Shown here one piece after another: positions 17,791-26,594 of a stretch of DNA of 64,000 bases; within the stretch, counting starts at the first letter, position 1; each line of letters begins with the position of its first letter. The DNA is taken from contig NZ_CP047176.1 in assembly GCF_009834225.1 (NCBI RefSeq), positions 1,116,001 to 1,180,000 of the forward strand, given 5' to 3'. Source of the stretch: Rathayibacter sp. VKM Ac-2759 (GTDB lineage: Bacteria; Actinomycetota; Actinomycetes; Actinomycetales; Microbacteriaceae). The position numbers were made by a program, and so were the translations under genes. A model generated the notes under the pieces. The model saw nothing but the letters and a program-made list of their open reading frames with translations, had not been told where the DNA came from and did not search any database.

Positions 17791-18821
17791 CAGGACTCCT
17801 TCTGCAGGACGGACTTGGGGCGGGCGGTGACCAGGAGGTCGTCGCCGAGGGTCTCCACGGAGCGCAGCGCGAGGCGGTGAGCGCCGCCGATGCTCTCCAC
17901 GCCGAGATCGTCGAGCGCCAGGCGCGGGCCGCCGAGCAGCGCCGGCGCGAGGTAGACGAGGAACTCGTCGACGAACCCGCCGGCGACGAGGGCGGAGGCG
18001 AGGGTCGGGCCGCCCTCGACGTAGACGTGGCGCACCTCGGCGTCGTACAGGCGGTCGAGGACGGCGGAGAGGTCGCGGGTGCGCTCGAGGACCGGGCGGC
18101 GCGGGTGATCGAGCACGCGGGCGCCGGCGGGGATCGCGCGGGTGCCGACGACCACCGGGACGGGCTGATCGGCGAGCAGCTCGCCTCCGTCGCCCCTCGC
18201 GGTCAGGCTCGGATCGTCGGCGAGCACGGTGCCGGTGCCGACGAGGATCGCGTCGGCGGTGGCGCGCTGCTCGTGCACCCGCTGCCGGGCGGCGGTGCCC
18301 GTGATCCAGCGGCTGCTGCCGTCGGCGGCGGCGGTGCGGCCGTCGAGCGTCGACGCCCACTTGAGCGTCACCCAGGGGCGGCGCCGGCGGGTCGCGGCGA
18401 GCCAGACGTGCAGGAACTCCTCGGCCTCCTCGGCGAGGACGCCCTCGACGACCTCGACGCCGGCCGCGCGGAGGGTGTCGGCGCCTCCCGAGGACCGATC
18501 GCCCGGATCTCCCACGGCGTAGACGACGCGGGTGATGCCGGCGTCGATCAGGGCCCGGCTGCAGGGGCCGGTGCGGCCGGTGTGGTTGCAGGGTTCGAGC
18601 GAGACCACGGCAGTGGCGCCGTCGGCGGCTCCCGGGGCGAGCGCGGACAGGGCGTCGACCTCGGCGTGCGCGGTGCCGGCGCCGTGGTGCCAGCCCTCGG
18701 CGAGGGTGCTGCCGTCGGGCGCGAGGACGACGCAGCCGACGCGCGGATTCACTCCGCGGGCGGGCCCGTGCTCGGCGAGGGCGAGCGCCCTGCGCATCGC
18801 GTGCTCGAAGTCGATCGTCAT
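17790..18821 (-). CDS. ribD: Bifunctional riboflavin deaminase/reductase
   Basis: Deaminates and then reduces the pyrimidine intermediate derived from GTP. It has 343 residues from the ATG at 18821. The N-terminal deaminase carries the zinc motifs HAEVDAL and PCNHTGRTGPC. The C-terminal reductase includes KWASTLDGRTA and the EGGPTLA loop. It is first in the operon, directly behind the FMN riboswitch. A longer open frame upstream runs through the riboswitch and is not coding. Confidence 0.95.
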   Translation of the reverse strand: MTIDFEHAMRRALALAEHGPARGVNPRVGCVVLAPDGSTLAEGWHHGAGTAHAEVDALSALAPGAADGATAVVSLEPCNHTGRTGPCSRALIDAGITRVVYAVGDPGDRSSGGADTLRAAGVEVVEGVLAEEAEEFLHVWLAATRRRRPWVTLKWASTLDGRTAAADGSSRWITGTAARQRVHEQRATADAILVGTGTVLADDPSLTARGDGGELLADQPVPVVVGTRAIPAGARVLDHPRRPVLERTRDLSAVLDRLYDAEVRHVYVEGGPTLASALVAGGFVDEFLVYLAPALLGGPRLALDDLGVESIGGAHRLALRSVETLGDDLLVTARPKSVLQKES

Positions 18822-18910
18822 TCCCGGTCTTCCGTTCGTCGCCGAACTCCGGGGGTGCGATCGGCGGTGCGCGGGCACCGTCGTTCGGCGCCGCGCTCGC
18901 GCGTGACGCT

Positions 18911-19040
18911 CGTGCTGCCTCCCATCCGGACTTTCACCGTCGGTCCCGGAGTTCCACCAGGTCAACCGCCTCCCACCGAAGTGGTCAGCGGCTCGCGGAC
19001 TGTCACCGCCGGTTCGGACTCTCACCGACCCCGGAGCACG
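18911..19040 (-). promoter_or_regulatory. FMN riboswitch (RFN element)
   Basis: On the minus strand the leader contains conserved FMN-aptamer blocks: GGGGTCGGTGAGAGTCC, ACCGGCGGTGACAGTCCGCGA and ACGGTGAAAGTCCGGATGGGA. The closing stem P1 pairs CGTGCT (19040-19035) with AGCACG (18916-18911). About 90 bases separate it from the ribD ATG. No U-run terminator is seen there, so control may act on translation or through a GC-only terminator. FMN binding is expected to switch off ribD-ribE-ribBA-ribH. Confidence 0.95.
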
Positions 19041-19127
19041 TTCTTTCGCGTTCAGCCTAGTCAACGCGCCTGGGAGCCCCGTATTCCGGCGTCATCGCGC
19101 CGTGCGGCGAGGGTCAGGGGTGGGCGC

Positions 19128-19133
19128 TACCCT
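19128..19133 (+). promoter_or_regulatory. Candidate -10 element (TACCCT), leaderless start of the DUF3097 gene
   Basis: TACCCT ends seven bases before the GTG at 19141, the same sequence and spacing as before dacB. It supports that GTG as the true start over the in-frame GTG at 19102, which lies upstream of the element. Confidence 0.5.
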
Positions 19134-19140
19134 CGGCCAG

Positions 19141-19989
19141 GTGGATGAGGACAGGTACGGGCGGGACGTGCTCGCGGGCGACTGGCGGGCGAGGAACAAG
19201 GTCGAGGTCGCGGTGGTCGAGGCCGTGCGCGATCTCGTGGTCGAGGAGGTCGCCTCCGGGTTCGTGGGCGCCGTGGTGGGCGTCGAGCTGCGGATGGTGA
19301 AGCTCGAGGACCGCTTCGGCAAGGTCCGCGTGTTCCCGATCGGCCCCGGGTTCCTCATCGACGGCAAGCCGGTGTCGCTGAAGGCGCCCGGCCTCAAGCG
19401 CGACGCGAACCTCGGACGCGCGCGCTCCGCCTCCGGGTCGTTCCACGTCGCCGAGGCGAAGGCGCGCGTCGCCCTGCCGAGCCGCATCTACGTCGAGGGC
19501 CGGCACGACGCCGAGCTCGTCGAGAAGGTCTGGGGCCACGACCTGCGCATCGAGGGCGTCGTGGTCGAGTACATCGAGGGCGTGGACAACCTCGACGAGC
19601 TGGTGCGCGCGTTCCGCCCCGGCCCCGGGCGCCGCATCGGCGTTCTCGTCGACCACCTCGTCCGCGGCTCGAAGGAGTCGCGCATCGCCGACGCCGTCGC
19701 GGCCGGGCCGCACGGCGCGCACGTCCTCGTCGTCGGGCACCCCTACGTCGACGTGTGGCAGGCGGTGAAGCCGGCGCGGGTCGGACTCGAGCGCTGGCCC
19801 GAGATCCCGCGCTCGGTCGAGTGGAAGCACGGCATCTGCCAGGCGCTCGGCTGGCCGCACGAGGAGCAGGCCGACATCGCTCGCGCCTGGCAGCGGATCC
19901 TCGGGCAGGTCCGCACCTTCCAGGACCTCGAGCCGGCGCTGCTCGGCCGGGTGGAGCAGCTCATCGACTTCGTCACGGAGCCGGCGTGA
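19141..19989 (+). CDS. DUF3097 family protein
   Basis: Conserved actinobacterial protein of 282 residues with no proven function. The N-terminal part looks like a small beta-barrel. The middle contains RIYVEGRHDAELVEKVWG followed by GVLVDHLVRGSKE. This acidic pattern (VEGxxD, then DHL) resembles a Toprim-like nuclease/primase fold, so a nucleic-acid role is possible but inferred. The start is chosen from the leaderless promoter. The stop overlaps the next start (GTGA). Confidence 0.85.
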   Translation: MDEDRYGRDVLAGDWRARNKVEVAVVEAVRDLVVEEVASGFVGAVVGVELRMVKLEDRFGKVRVFPIGPGFLIDGKPVSLKAPGLKRDANLGRARSASGSFHVAEAKARVALPSRIYVEGRHDAELVEKVWGHDLRIEGVVVEYIEGVDNLDELVRAFRPGPGRRIGVLVDHLVRGSKESRIADAVAAGPHGAHVLVVGHPYVDVWQAVKPARVGLERWPEIPRSVEWKHGICQALGWPHEEQADIARAWQRILGQVRTFQDLEPALLGRVEQLIDFVTEPA

Positions 19990-20342
19990 GCCGCCGGGCA
20001 CGGCTCGGGCTCGGGCTCGACGTCGTGCTCGTGCTCGTCTTCGTGCTGATCGGGCGGCGGAGCCACGACGAGGGCTCCGAGGTCGCCGGGCTTCTCGTGA
20101 CCCTCTGGCCGTTCCTCGTCGCGCTGCTCGCGGGCTGGCTGCTCTCGCGCTCGTGGCGCTCGCCCGACCGGCTGGTCCCCTCCGGGATCGTGGTCTGGGC
20201 GACGACGGTGATCGGCGGGATGCTGCTGCGGATCGCCTCCGGTCAGGGGGTGCAGTGGAGCTTCGTGGTCGTGACGACGCTCGTGCTTGCGCTGTTCCTG
20301 CTCGGGCGGCGGGCGCTCACGCGGCTCGTCGGACGGCGCTGA
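19986..20342 (+). CDS. DUF3054 family membrane protein
   Basis: Small integral membrane protein of 118 residues with four hydrophobic helices separated by Arg-rich turns. It fits DUF3054, found mainly in actinobacteria and haloarchaea and without known function. The GTG start overlaps the DUF3097 stop. It is probably translated with that gene. Confidence 0.82.
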   Translation: MSRRARLGLGLDVVLVLVFVLIGRRSHDEGSEVAGLLVTLWPFLVALLAGWLLSRSWRSPDRLVPSGIVVWATTVIGGMLLRIASGQGVQWSFVVVTTLVLALFLLGRRALTRLVGRR

Positions 20343-20345
20343 GGC

Positions 20346-21002
20346 TCAGCCCAGCACCCGGACCCCGAAGTGCTGCGCGAACAGCGGCAGCATGAGTCCG
20401 AGCTGCAGCTCGGTGAGCGCGGCCCCCCGCAGCCCGTCGAGCCCGCCGAGCACGTGCAGCTCGGCTCCGCGCAGGTCGAGGTCGTCGATCCGTGCGCCCG
20501 GCAGATCGAGCGAGCGGACGTCGCAGTCGACGAACGCCACCCGCGATCCGCTCGCACCGCCGAGGTCGAGCTCGTCGATGGTGCAGCGCTCGAACACGAC
20601 ATCGCGCAGGGTCGCGCCGCGCAGGTTCACGTAGCCGAGCTTGCAGTCGGCGAGGCGCACCTGCTCGAAGGTGCTCTCGTAGAGCTCGGCCGAGCCCAGG
20701 CGGGAGGCGAGCAGCTCGACCGAGCGCCAGCGACTCCGCGGTGCCGAGAGCCCCGGCACGTCGAGGCGCTCGAGGCGCGACTCGACGACGGAGGCGGCGC
20801 GCAGCTGGGCCCGGTCGAGCAGCGCGCCCTCGAGCACGCACTCGCTGAAGGAGGAGGCGGTCAGATCGACCCCCGAGAGGTCGACGTCGGTGAAGCGCAG
20901 CCCCTCCGCGTGCTCGCGGGCGCCGGTGTCGCCCGCGTACCCCTCGGCGAGGTCGTCGAGGACGAGCGGATCGAGTCGGGGAGCGGGGATCGCGGCGCGC
21001 AC
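20346..21002 (-). CDS. Pentapeptide-repeat protein
   Basis: A 218-residue protein whose residues 35-180 follow the A(D/N)LXX pentapeptide pattern (for example FTDVDLSGVDLTASSF and LRGATLRDVVFERC). It should form a right-handed quadrilateral beta-helix. Some family members mimic DNA and protect gyrase (Qnr, MfpA), but most are uncharacterised. No quinolone role can be claimed from sequence. The GTG start lies close to the divergent MOSC gene, leaving a 49-base shared promoter region. Confidence 0.88.
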   Translation of the reverse strand: MRAAIPAPRLDPLVLDDLAEGYAGDTGAREHAEGLRFTDVDLSGVDLTASSFSECVLEGALLDRAQLRAASVVESRLERLDVPGLSAPRSRWRSVELLASRLGSAELYESTFEQVRLADCKLGYVNLRGATLRDVVFERCTIDELDLGGASGSRVAFVDCDVRSLDLPGARIDDLDLRGAELHVLGGLDGLRGAALTELQLGLMLPLFAQHFGVRVLG

Positions 21003-21051
21003 CCGGGGAGCCTACGCGCCTCGCGGGTCCGAGCGGTGGCACGATGTGGGG

Positions 21052-21687
21052 ATGCCCCGACTCCTCGCCGTGTGCCGCGTCGACCGCCTGCTGCCGGACC
21101 CCGGCAGCGTGGGGGTGACCGCGATCGACAAGCGCCCCGTCGAGGGCCCCGTGGTCGTCCGCGATCTCGGTCTCTACGCGGATGTGCAGGCCGACCGCGC
21201 CCACCACGGCGGCGAGGCCAAGGCGCTCTACGCCTACGCGGCGGAGGATGCGCAGTGGTGGGGCGAGCGCCTCGGCCGTGACACGCCTCCGGGGTTCTTC
21301 GGCGAGAACCTGCGCACCGAGGGCATCGACCTCTCGGCTGCCGTGATCGGCGAGCGCTGGCGCATCGGCGAGCGCGTCGAGGTCGAGGTGACGATGCCCC
21401 GGACGCCGTGCGCCACCTTCCAGCGGCACCTCGACGAACCGCAGTGGGTGAAGCGCTTCGCCGAGGCGGGCCGCACCGGCGCGTACCTGCGGGTGCTGCA
21501 CCGCGGCTCCGTCGAGGCGGGCGACCCCGTCGAGGTGCTCTCGGTCCCGTCGCGGGGCGTCGCGCTCCGCCGCTGGTTCGTCGAGCGCCGCGCCGACGAC
21601 GCGCAGACCCTCCTCGACGCGGAGGCCGCGGGCGAACTGCGCCTCGCCGACGACCTGCGCCCGTACCTGCACCGCGCGCTGGCCTGA
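21052..21687 (+). CDS. MOSC domain protein (YiiM-like)
   Basis: Cytosolic protein of 211 residues with an MOSC beta-barrel and a short alpha-helical C-terminal domain (about 160-205), as in YiiM. FFGENLRTEGID and PRTPCATFQ are typical; the Cys in the latter is the conserved MOSC cysteine. YiiM-type proteins reduce N-hydroxylated compounds with a molybdenum cofactor. An in-frame extension upstream has no supporting start signals, so the ATG at 21052 is used. Confidence 0.86.
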   Translation: MPRLLAVCRVDRLLPDPGSVGVTAIDKRPVEGPVVVRDLGLYADVQADRAHHGGEAKALYAYAAEDAQWWGERLGRDTPPGFFGENLRTEGIDLSAAVIGERWRIGERVEVEVTMPRTPCATFQRHLDEPQWVKRFAEAGRTGAYLRVLHRGSVEAGDPVEVLSVPSRGVALRRWFVERRADDAQTLLDAEAAGELRLADDLRPYLHRALA

Positions 21688-21828
21688 CGCGCGATCCGAC
21701 ACGACTGGTCGTCGTCGGTCGGGTACGGCGACCATCCGTGACGGATCGGACTGCGCGGCCGGCCTGTGGAGAACGGCGGGGTCTGTGGAGAACGGTCCTC
21801 GGTGGCGCTGCTGGGGCACTGTGTCGGC

Positions 21829-22770
21829 ATGCAGCAGCCTTCGCTCCTCCCGCACGGCCTCCGGGGGCGTCCCTTCACGGTCGCGGAGGCGTCGCGCGCG
21901 GGCGTCGCCCGCGGCCGGCTCCGCAGCGGAGACCTCCGTGCGCCCTTCCGCGGGGTGCGCACCGACGTCCTCGAGCAGGGTCTCGAGATCCGCGCGGAGG
22001 CGCTCCTCGCCGTCCTCGGGCCGGGTGCGGTCCTCAGCCATCTGACAGCGGCTCGGTTGTGGCAGCTCCCGGTGCCGCAGCCGCTCGGGTCCGAACTGCT
22101 CCACGTCAGCGTGCGATCGCCGGCACGGGCTCCCCGGCAGCCGGGGGTCGTCGGGCACGCGATCTCGGATCCGCGAGTGCGGCGCGTCCTCCGGCACGGG
22201 CTGCCGATCACCGATGGGGCGTCGGTGTTCTGCCACCTGGGCACGCTGCTCGACCTCGACGATCTCGTCGCGGTGGGTGATGCCCTGGTCCTCACGCCGG
22301 CGCGCGGCGATCCGCCGGATCCGCGCCCCTGGGTGCCCCTGGTCGAGCTCCAGGAGCGGGTCGCGTGCTTCCGGGGGCGTGGTTCCGCGCGACTCCGCGA
22401 GGCGATCGCGCTGGTCCGCGACGGGGCGGAGTCGCGTCAGGAGACGCGTTTCCGGCTCGCGTCGGTACGGGCGGGGCTGCCTGAGCCGCTGCTCCAGGTG
22501 CCGCTGTTCACACCGGCCGGAGTCTTCGTCGGGCGCCCGGACGGCTGGTACCCGCGGGAGCGGGTCTCGTGGGAGTACGAGGGCGACGGCCACCGGTCGA
22601 GCAACCGGCAGTTCGCCCGTGACGTCGGTCGCTACGACGACTTCCTGGCGAGCGGCGTGCATCCGGTCCGCATCGTCGCCGCCGAGTTCCTCCCGCACCC
22701 CGAGCGCTCCGTGGAGCGCCTCCGCCGCGCCCTCGCCGACCGATCCGTCACGAACGGCTCCCTGGAGTGA
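21829..22770 (+). CDS. DUF559/Vsr-like endonuclease-fold protein, AbiEi-like N-terminus
   Basis: A 313-residue protein of a type abundant in actinobacteria. The N-terminal half resembles the winged-helix antitoxin domain seen in AbiEi-type proteins (PFTVAEASRAGVARGRLRSG). The C-terminal part has a restriction-endonuclease-like pattern: GRPDGWYPRERVSWEYEGDGH, then an F..D..R.DDFL helix. This resembles DUF559 and Vsr nucleases. The catalytic role is unproven. No toxin partner is adjacent. An in-frame GTG at 21766 would extend it by 21 residues. Confidence 0.68.
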   Translation: MQQPSLLPHGLRGRPFTVAEASRAGVARGRLRSGDLRAPFRGVRTDVLEQGLEIRAEALLAVLGPGAVLSHLTAARLWQLPVPQPLGSELLHVSVRSPARAPRQPGVVGHAISDPRVRRVLRHGLPITDGASVFCHLGTLLDLDDLVAVGDALVLTPARGDPPDPRPWVPLVELQERVACFRGRGSARLREAIALVRDGAESRQETRFRLASVRAGLPEPLLQVPLFTPAGVFVGRPDGWYPRERVSWEYEGDGHRSSNRQFARDVGRYDDFLASGVHPVRIVAAEFLPHPERSVERLRRALADRSVTNGSLE

Positions 22771-22892
22771 TCCGAGACGACCATCCGTGACGAGTCGCCG
22801 CCGCGGAAGCGGGACGCGGCCGTGCTGACGAGCCGACCGCGCGGAGGGCCGGCGGGGACGCCCCTCCGAGGAAACTCCGGGAGGATGGAGGG

Positions 22893-25421
22893 ATGACCCC
22901 GACGCTGCTCGAACGGATGCCGACGCCCGACGCCGACGGGCGCGTCGACGACGACGCGGTGTACCTGGCGTTCACCGAGTGGGCCGAGGCGCGCGGGCTG
23001 CCGCTGTACCCGGCGCAGGACGAGTCGATGATCGAGATCGCGTCGGGAGCGAACCTGATCCTGTCGACGCCGACCGGGACGGGCAAGTCGCTGGTCGCGA
23101 TCGGGGCGCACGCGGCGGCGCTCGCGAACGGGAGGCGGAGCTACTACACGGCGCCGATCAAGGCGCTCGTGTCCGAGAAGTTCTTCGCGCTGGTCGACGT
23201 CTTCGGGGCCTCGAACGTCGGGATGGTGACGGGCGACTCCTCCGTGAACCCCGATGCGCCGATCATCTGCTGCACGGCCGAGATCCTCGCGAACCTGGCG
23301 CTCCGGCACGGGGCCGACACGGACGTCGACCAGGTCGTCATGGACGAGTTCCACTTCTACGCCGACCCCTCGCGCGGCTGGGCGTGGCAGGTGCCGCTGC
23401 TGACGCTGCCGCACGTGCAGTTCGTGCTGATGTCGGCGACGCTCGGCGACGTGACGGCGCTCGCCGCCGACCTCAGTCGGCGCACGGGGCGCGAGACGGC
23501 GACGGTCACCGGAGTCGAGCGCCCGGTGCCGCTGCACTTCTTCTACGAGATCGCGCCGATCCACGACTCGATCGAGGAGCTGCTGTCGACGAACCAGTCG
23601 CCGGTGTACGTCGTGCACTTCTCGCAGGCGGCGGCGCTGGAGCGCGCGCAGGCGCTGACGAGTGCGAACATCGCCAGCCGCGAGCACCGCGACCGCATCG
23701 CGGAGGTGATCGGAGGCTTCCGCTTCACCACCGCGTTCGGCAAGACCCTCTCGCGGCTGCTGCGACTGGGCATCGGCGTGCACCACGCGGGGATGCTGCC
23801 CAAGTACCGCCGCCTGGTCGAGCAGCTCGCGCAGCAGGGGATGCTGCGGGTCATCTGCGGCACCGACACCCTCGGCGTGGGCATCAACGTTCCGATCCGC
23901 ACGGTGCTGCTCACGGCGCTGACGAAGTACGACGGCACCCGGATGCGCCAGCTCTCGGCGCGCGAGTTCCACCAGATCGCGGGGCGCGCCGGTCGCGCGG
24001 GCTACGACACCGCGGGGACCGTGGTCGTCCAGGCGCCCGAGCACGAGTCGGAGAACCGGAAGGCCCTCGACAAGATGGGCGACGACCCCAAGAAGCGGCG
24101 CAAGTGGGTCGCGAAGCGGGCGCCGCAGGGCTTCGTCAGCTGGGGCGAGCCGAGCTTCCGCAAGCTCGTGGACGCGGAGCCCGAGACGCTCACCTCGCAC
24201 ATGACGATCACCTCGGCGATGCTGCTGAACGTGATCGCGCGCGGAGGCGACGCCTACGCGCACGTGCACTCCCTCGTCTTCGACAACCACGAGCCGTGGC
24301 GGAGGCAGCTCCAGCTCGCGCGGCGGGCCCTCGGCATCTACCGCACGCTGCGCGAGGCGGGCGTGGTCGAGCAGAGCGTCGGCGAGGACGGCGTGGTGCG
24401 GATCCGCCTCACCGTCGACCTGCAGCCGAACTTCGCGCTCAACCAGCCGCTCTCACCCTTCGCGCTCGCGGTCTTCGACGTCCTCGACCCCGAGTCGCCG
24501 AGCTTCGCCCTCGACGTGATCTCGGTGCTCGAGGCGACGCTGGACGACCCGCGGCCGATCCTCGGCGCGCAGCAGTTCCAGGCGCGGGGCGAGGCGGTCG
24601 CCGCGATGAAGTCGGAGGGGATCGAGTACGACGAGCGGATGGAGCTGCTCGAGAGCGTCACCCACCCCAAGCCGCTCGAGGAGCTGCTCGAGGCGACCTT
24701 CGAGACGTACACGGCGGCGCAGCCGTGGGTGCGCGACTTCGAGCTCTCGCCCAAGTCGGTCGTGCGCGACATGTACGAGCGGGCGATGTCGTTCGGCGAG
24801 TACACCGCCTTCTACAAGCTCTCGCGGTCGGAGGGGCTCGTCCTGCGCTATCTGTCCGACGCGTTCCGCGCGGCCCGGCAGACCATCCCCGACGAGCTCA
24901 AGAACGAGGAGCTGCACGACCTGATCGAGTGGCTCGGCGAGCTCGTCCGGCAGGTCGACTCGTCGCTCGTCGACGAGTGGGAGGAGCTGATCAACCCGAC
25001 GCTGCACGCGGCCGACCAGTCGATCGTGCCGCCGGCACCGCGCCGCCTCACCGCGAACCACCGCGCGTTCCGGGTGCTCGTGCGCAACGAGCTGTTCCGC
25101 CGGGTGACGCTCGCCGCCCTCGACGACCACGAGGCCCTCGGCGAGCTCGACCCCGGCTTCGGGGCCGACGCGTGGGGCGCCGCGCTCGACGACTACTACG
25201 ACGAGCACGCTTCGATCGGCACCGACTCCGACGCCCGCGGCCCCTCGATGCTGCTGGTGACGGAGGAGCCGACCCGGTGGCGGGTCCGCCAGATCTTCGC
25301 CGACCCGGCGGGAGACCACGACTGGGGGATCTCGGCCGTCGTCGACCTCGCGGAGTCGGACGAGGCGGGCGCGGCGGTCGTCGTCGTCACCTCGGTCGGG
25401 CGACTGGACGGCGCGGTCTGA
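22893..25421 (+). CDS. DEAD/DEAH-box RNA helicase, DUF3516 family (Ski2/Mtr4-like)
   Basis: Superfamily 2 helicase of 842 residues, ATP-dependent and probably acting on RNA. Motif I is TPTGTGKS (Lys65), motif II DEFH, motif III MSATLGD, and motif VI HQIAGRAGRAGYD. The C-terminal half (about 400-842) fits the DUF3516 domain found with such helicases in actinobacteria. The start ATG has GGAGG-like purines upstream. The physiological role is not established. Confidence 0.93.
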   Translation: MTPTLLERMPTPDADGRVDDDAVYLAFTEWAEARGLPLYPAQDESMIEIASGANLILSTPTGTGKSLVAIGAHAAALANGRRSYYTAPIKALVSEKFFALVDVFGASNVGMVTGDSSVNPDAPIICCTAEILANLALRHGADTDVDQVVMDEFHFYADPSRGWAWQVPLLTLPHVQFVLMSATLGDVTALAADLSRRTGRETATVTGVERPVPLHFFYEIAPIHDSIEELLSTNQSPVYVVHFSQAAALERAQALTSANIASREHRDRIAEVIGGFRFTTAFGKTLSRLLRLGIGVHHAGMLPKYRRLVEQLAQQGMLRVICGTDTLGVGINVPIRTVLLTALTKYDGTRMRQLSAREFHQIAGRAGRAGYDTAGTVVVQAPEHESENRKALDKMGDDPKKRRKWVAKRAPQGFVSWGEPSFRKLVDAEPETLTSHMTITSAMLLNVIARGGDAYAHVHSLVFDNHEPWRRQLQLARRALGIYRTLREAGVVEQSVGEDGVVRIRLTVDLQPNFALNQPLSPFALAVFDVLDPESPSFALDVISVLEATLDDPRPILGAQQFQARGEAVAAMKSEGIEYDERMELLESVTHPKPLEELLEATFETYTAAQPWVRDFELSPKSVVRDMYERAMSFGEYTAFYKLSRSEGLVLRYLSDAFRAARQTIPDELKNEELHDLIEWLGELVRQVDSSLVDEWEELINPTLHAADQSIVPPAPRRLTANHRAFRVLVRNELFRRVTLAALDDHEALGELDPGFGADAWGAALDDYYDEHASIGTDSDARGPSMLLVTEEPTRWRVRQIFADPAGDHDWGISAVVDLAESDEAGAAVVVVTSVGRLDGAV

Positions 25422-25470
25422 GCGCCCAGGCCCCCCGCCGGGGTGAATTCCTCCCTGGGCGAGGTGCCCC

Positions 25471-25476
25471 CATACT
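25471..25476 (+). promoter_or_regulatory. Candidate -10 element (CATACT), leaderless start of the acyltransferase gene
   Basis: CATACT matches four of six positions of TATAAT and ends exactly seven bases before the GTG at 25484. The spacing repeats that of dacB and DUF3097. No ribosome site is visible. Confidence 0.35.
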
Positions 25477-25483
25477 GGGCACC

Positions 25484-26575
25484 GTGGTCGGGGAAGCGGA
25501 GCAGGTGGCGGGAGCGCGCGAGCGTCTCGCCTGGGTCGACACCACCCGCGGACTCGGCGTCGTCGCGGTCGTCCTGTTCCACGTCCTGATCTGGAACTAC
25601 GCCGGCCTCGTCGACGGCACCTCGGCCGTGGCCGCCGCCTGGGACCAGGTCGGCAGCTCGCTCGGCCGCATCCGGATGCCGATCCTGTTCGCCCTCTCGG
25701 GTCTCCTCGCGCACCGCGGACTCCTCCTCGGCTGGCGGGCCGGCACGGCGCGGCTGCGGCTGGTGTCGAACGCGTACCTCTACGTGGTGTGGGTCGTGCT
25801 GTACGGGGTCTTCTTCGCACTGCTCGCGCGCCCGGACTTCCCGCACTCGATCGACACGCTCGCGCAGTTCGCGCTGCAGCTCGTGTTCCCCACGACGACG
25901 CTGTGGTTCATCTTCGCGCTCGCGGTCTACCCGCTCGTCCTCGTCGGGCTCCGCGCGCTGCGGGTGCCGGACTGGGCGATCCTGCTGATCGGCGCCGCGG
26001 CGTGGTTCGTCGCCGCGAACCTCCGGGTGATCCTCTTCGGCGACGCGCTGCTGCAGAACTTCGTCTTCTTCGCCCTCGGCGTGCTGGGGGCGGAGCAGCT
26101 GCGCCGGTTCTCGCGCCCCGGGGTCGTGGTGCTCCTGGCTCCGCTGGGCGTCTTCCTGCTCGCGGTCCTCGGCGGGCACCTGGTCGACGGCTCGGCGGCC
26201 GACGTGTTCGGCTTCGTCGCGAGCACCGGAGCGATCCCGCTCGCGGTCGCGTCGGCCGCGCTCCTGTGCCGCTGGGCTCCGGCGGCCCGCCTCGGGTCGG
26301 CGATCGGCCGACGCACCCTGCCGATCTACCTCCTGCAGGTGCCGCTGCTCGGGCTGTGGTCGCTCCTCGCGGATCCGGAGGCGGAGTGGCTCGTCGCGCT
26401 GCTCCGGAACCCGCTCGCCGAGCTCGCCTACCCGCCGCTGGTCACCGCGGCGATCGTCGCGCTCTCGCTCGGGATCCGCAGCCTGCTCGCGAGGATCCCC
26501 TCCGATCCGCTGTTCTCGGTCCCCCGGGCGATCACCGCGCTGGCCCGCCCGACGCGGCGCGGCCGGCACGCCTAG
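25484..26575 (+). CDS. Acyltransferase family 3 membrane protein
   Basis: Integral membrane protein of 363 residues with about ten helices. The start RLAWVDTTRGLGVVAVVLFHV carries the family motif (R-x-x-x-D-x-x-R-G and a following His). These enzymes O-acetylate or otherwise acylate cell-surface sugars or lipids. The acceptor is unknown. The GTG start lies seven bases after a -10-like element. It ends convergently with the beta-helix gene, 19 bases apart. Confidence 0.82.
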   Translation: MVGEAEQVAGARERLAWVDTTRGLGVVAVVLFHVLIWNYAGLVDGTSAVAAAWDQVGSSLGRIRMPILFALSGLLAHRGLLLGWRAGTARLRLVSNAYLYVVWVVLYGVFFALLARPDFPHSIDTLAQFALQLVFPTTTLWFIFALAVYPLVLVGLRALRVPDWAILLIGAAAWFVAANLRVILFGDALLQNFVFFALGVLGAEQLRRFSRPGVVVLLAPLGVFLLAVLGGHLVDGSAADVFGFVASTGAIPLAVASAALLCRWAPAARLGSAIGRRTLPIYLLQVPLLGLWSLLADPEAEWLVALLRNPLAELAYPPLVTAAIVALSLGIRSLLARIPSDPLFSVPRAITALARPTRRGRHA

Positions 26576-26594
26576 GCGCGAGCGGCCCCGCTCG

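Noticed and set aside
20346..21002. The pentapeptide-repeat protein as a Qnr/MfpA quinolone-protection gene
   Set aside because: Repeat fold alone is not diagnostic and no dimer-type C-terminal features specific to Qnr or MfpA were seen.
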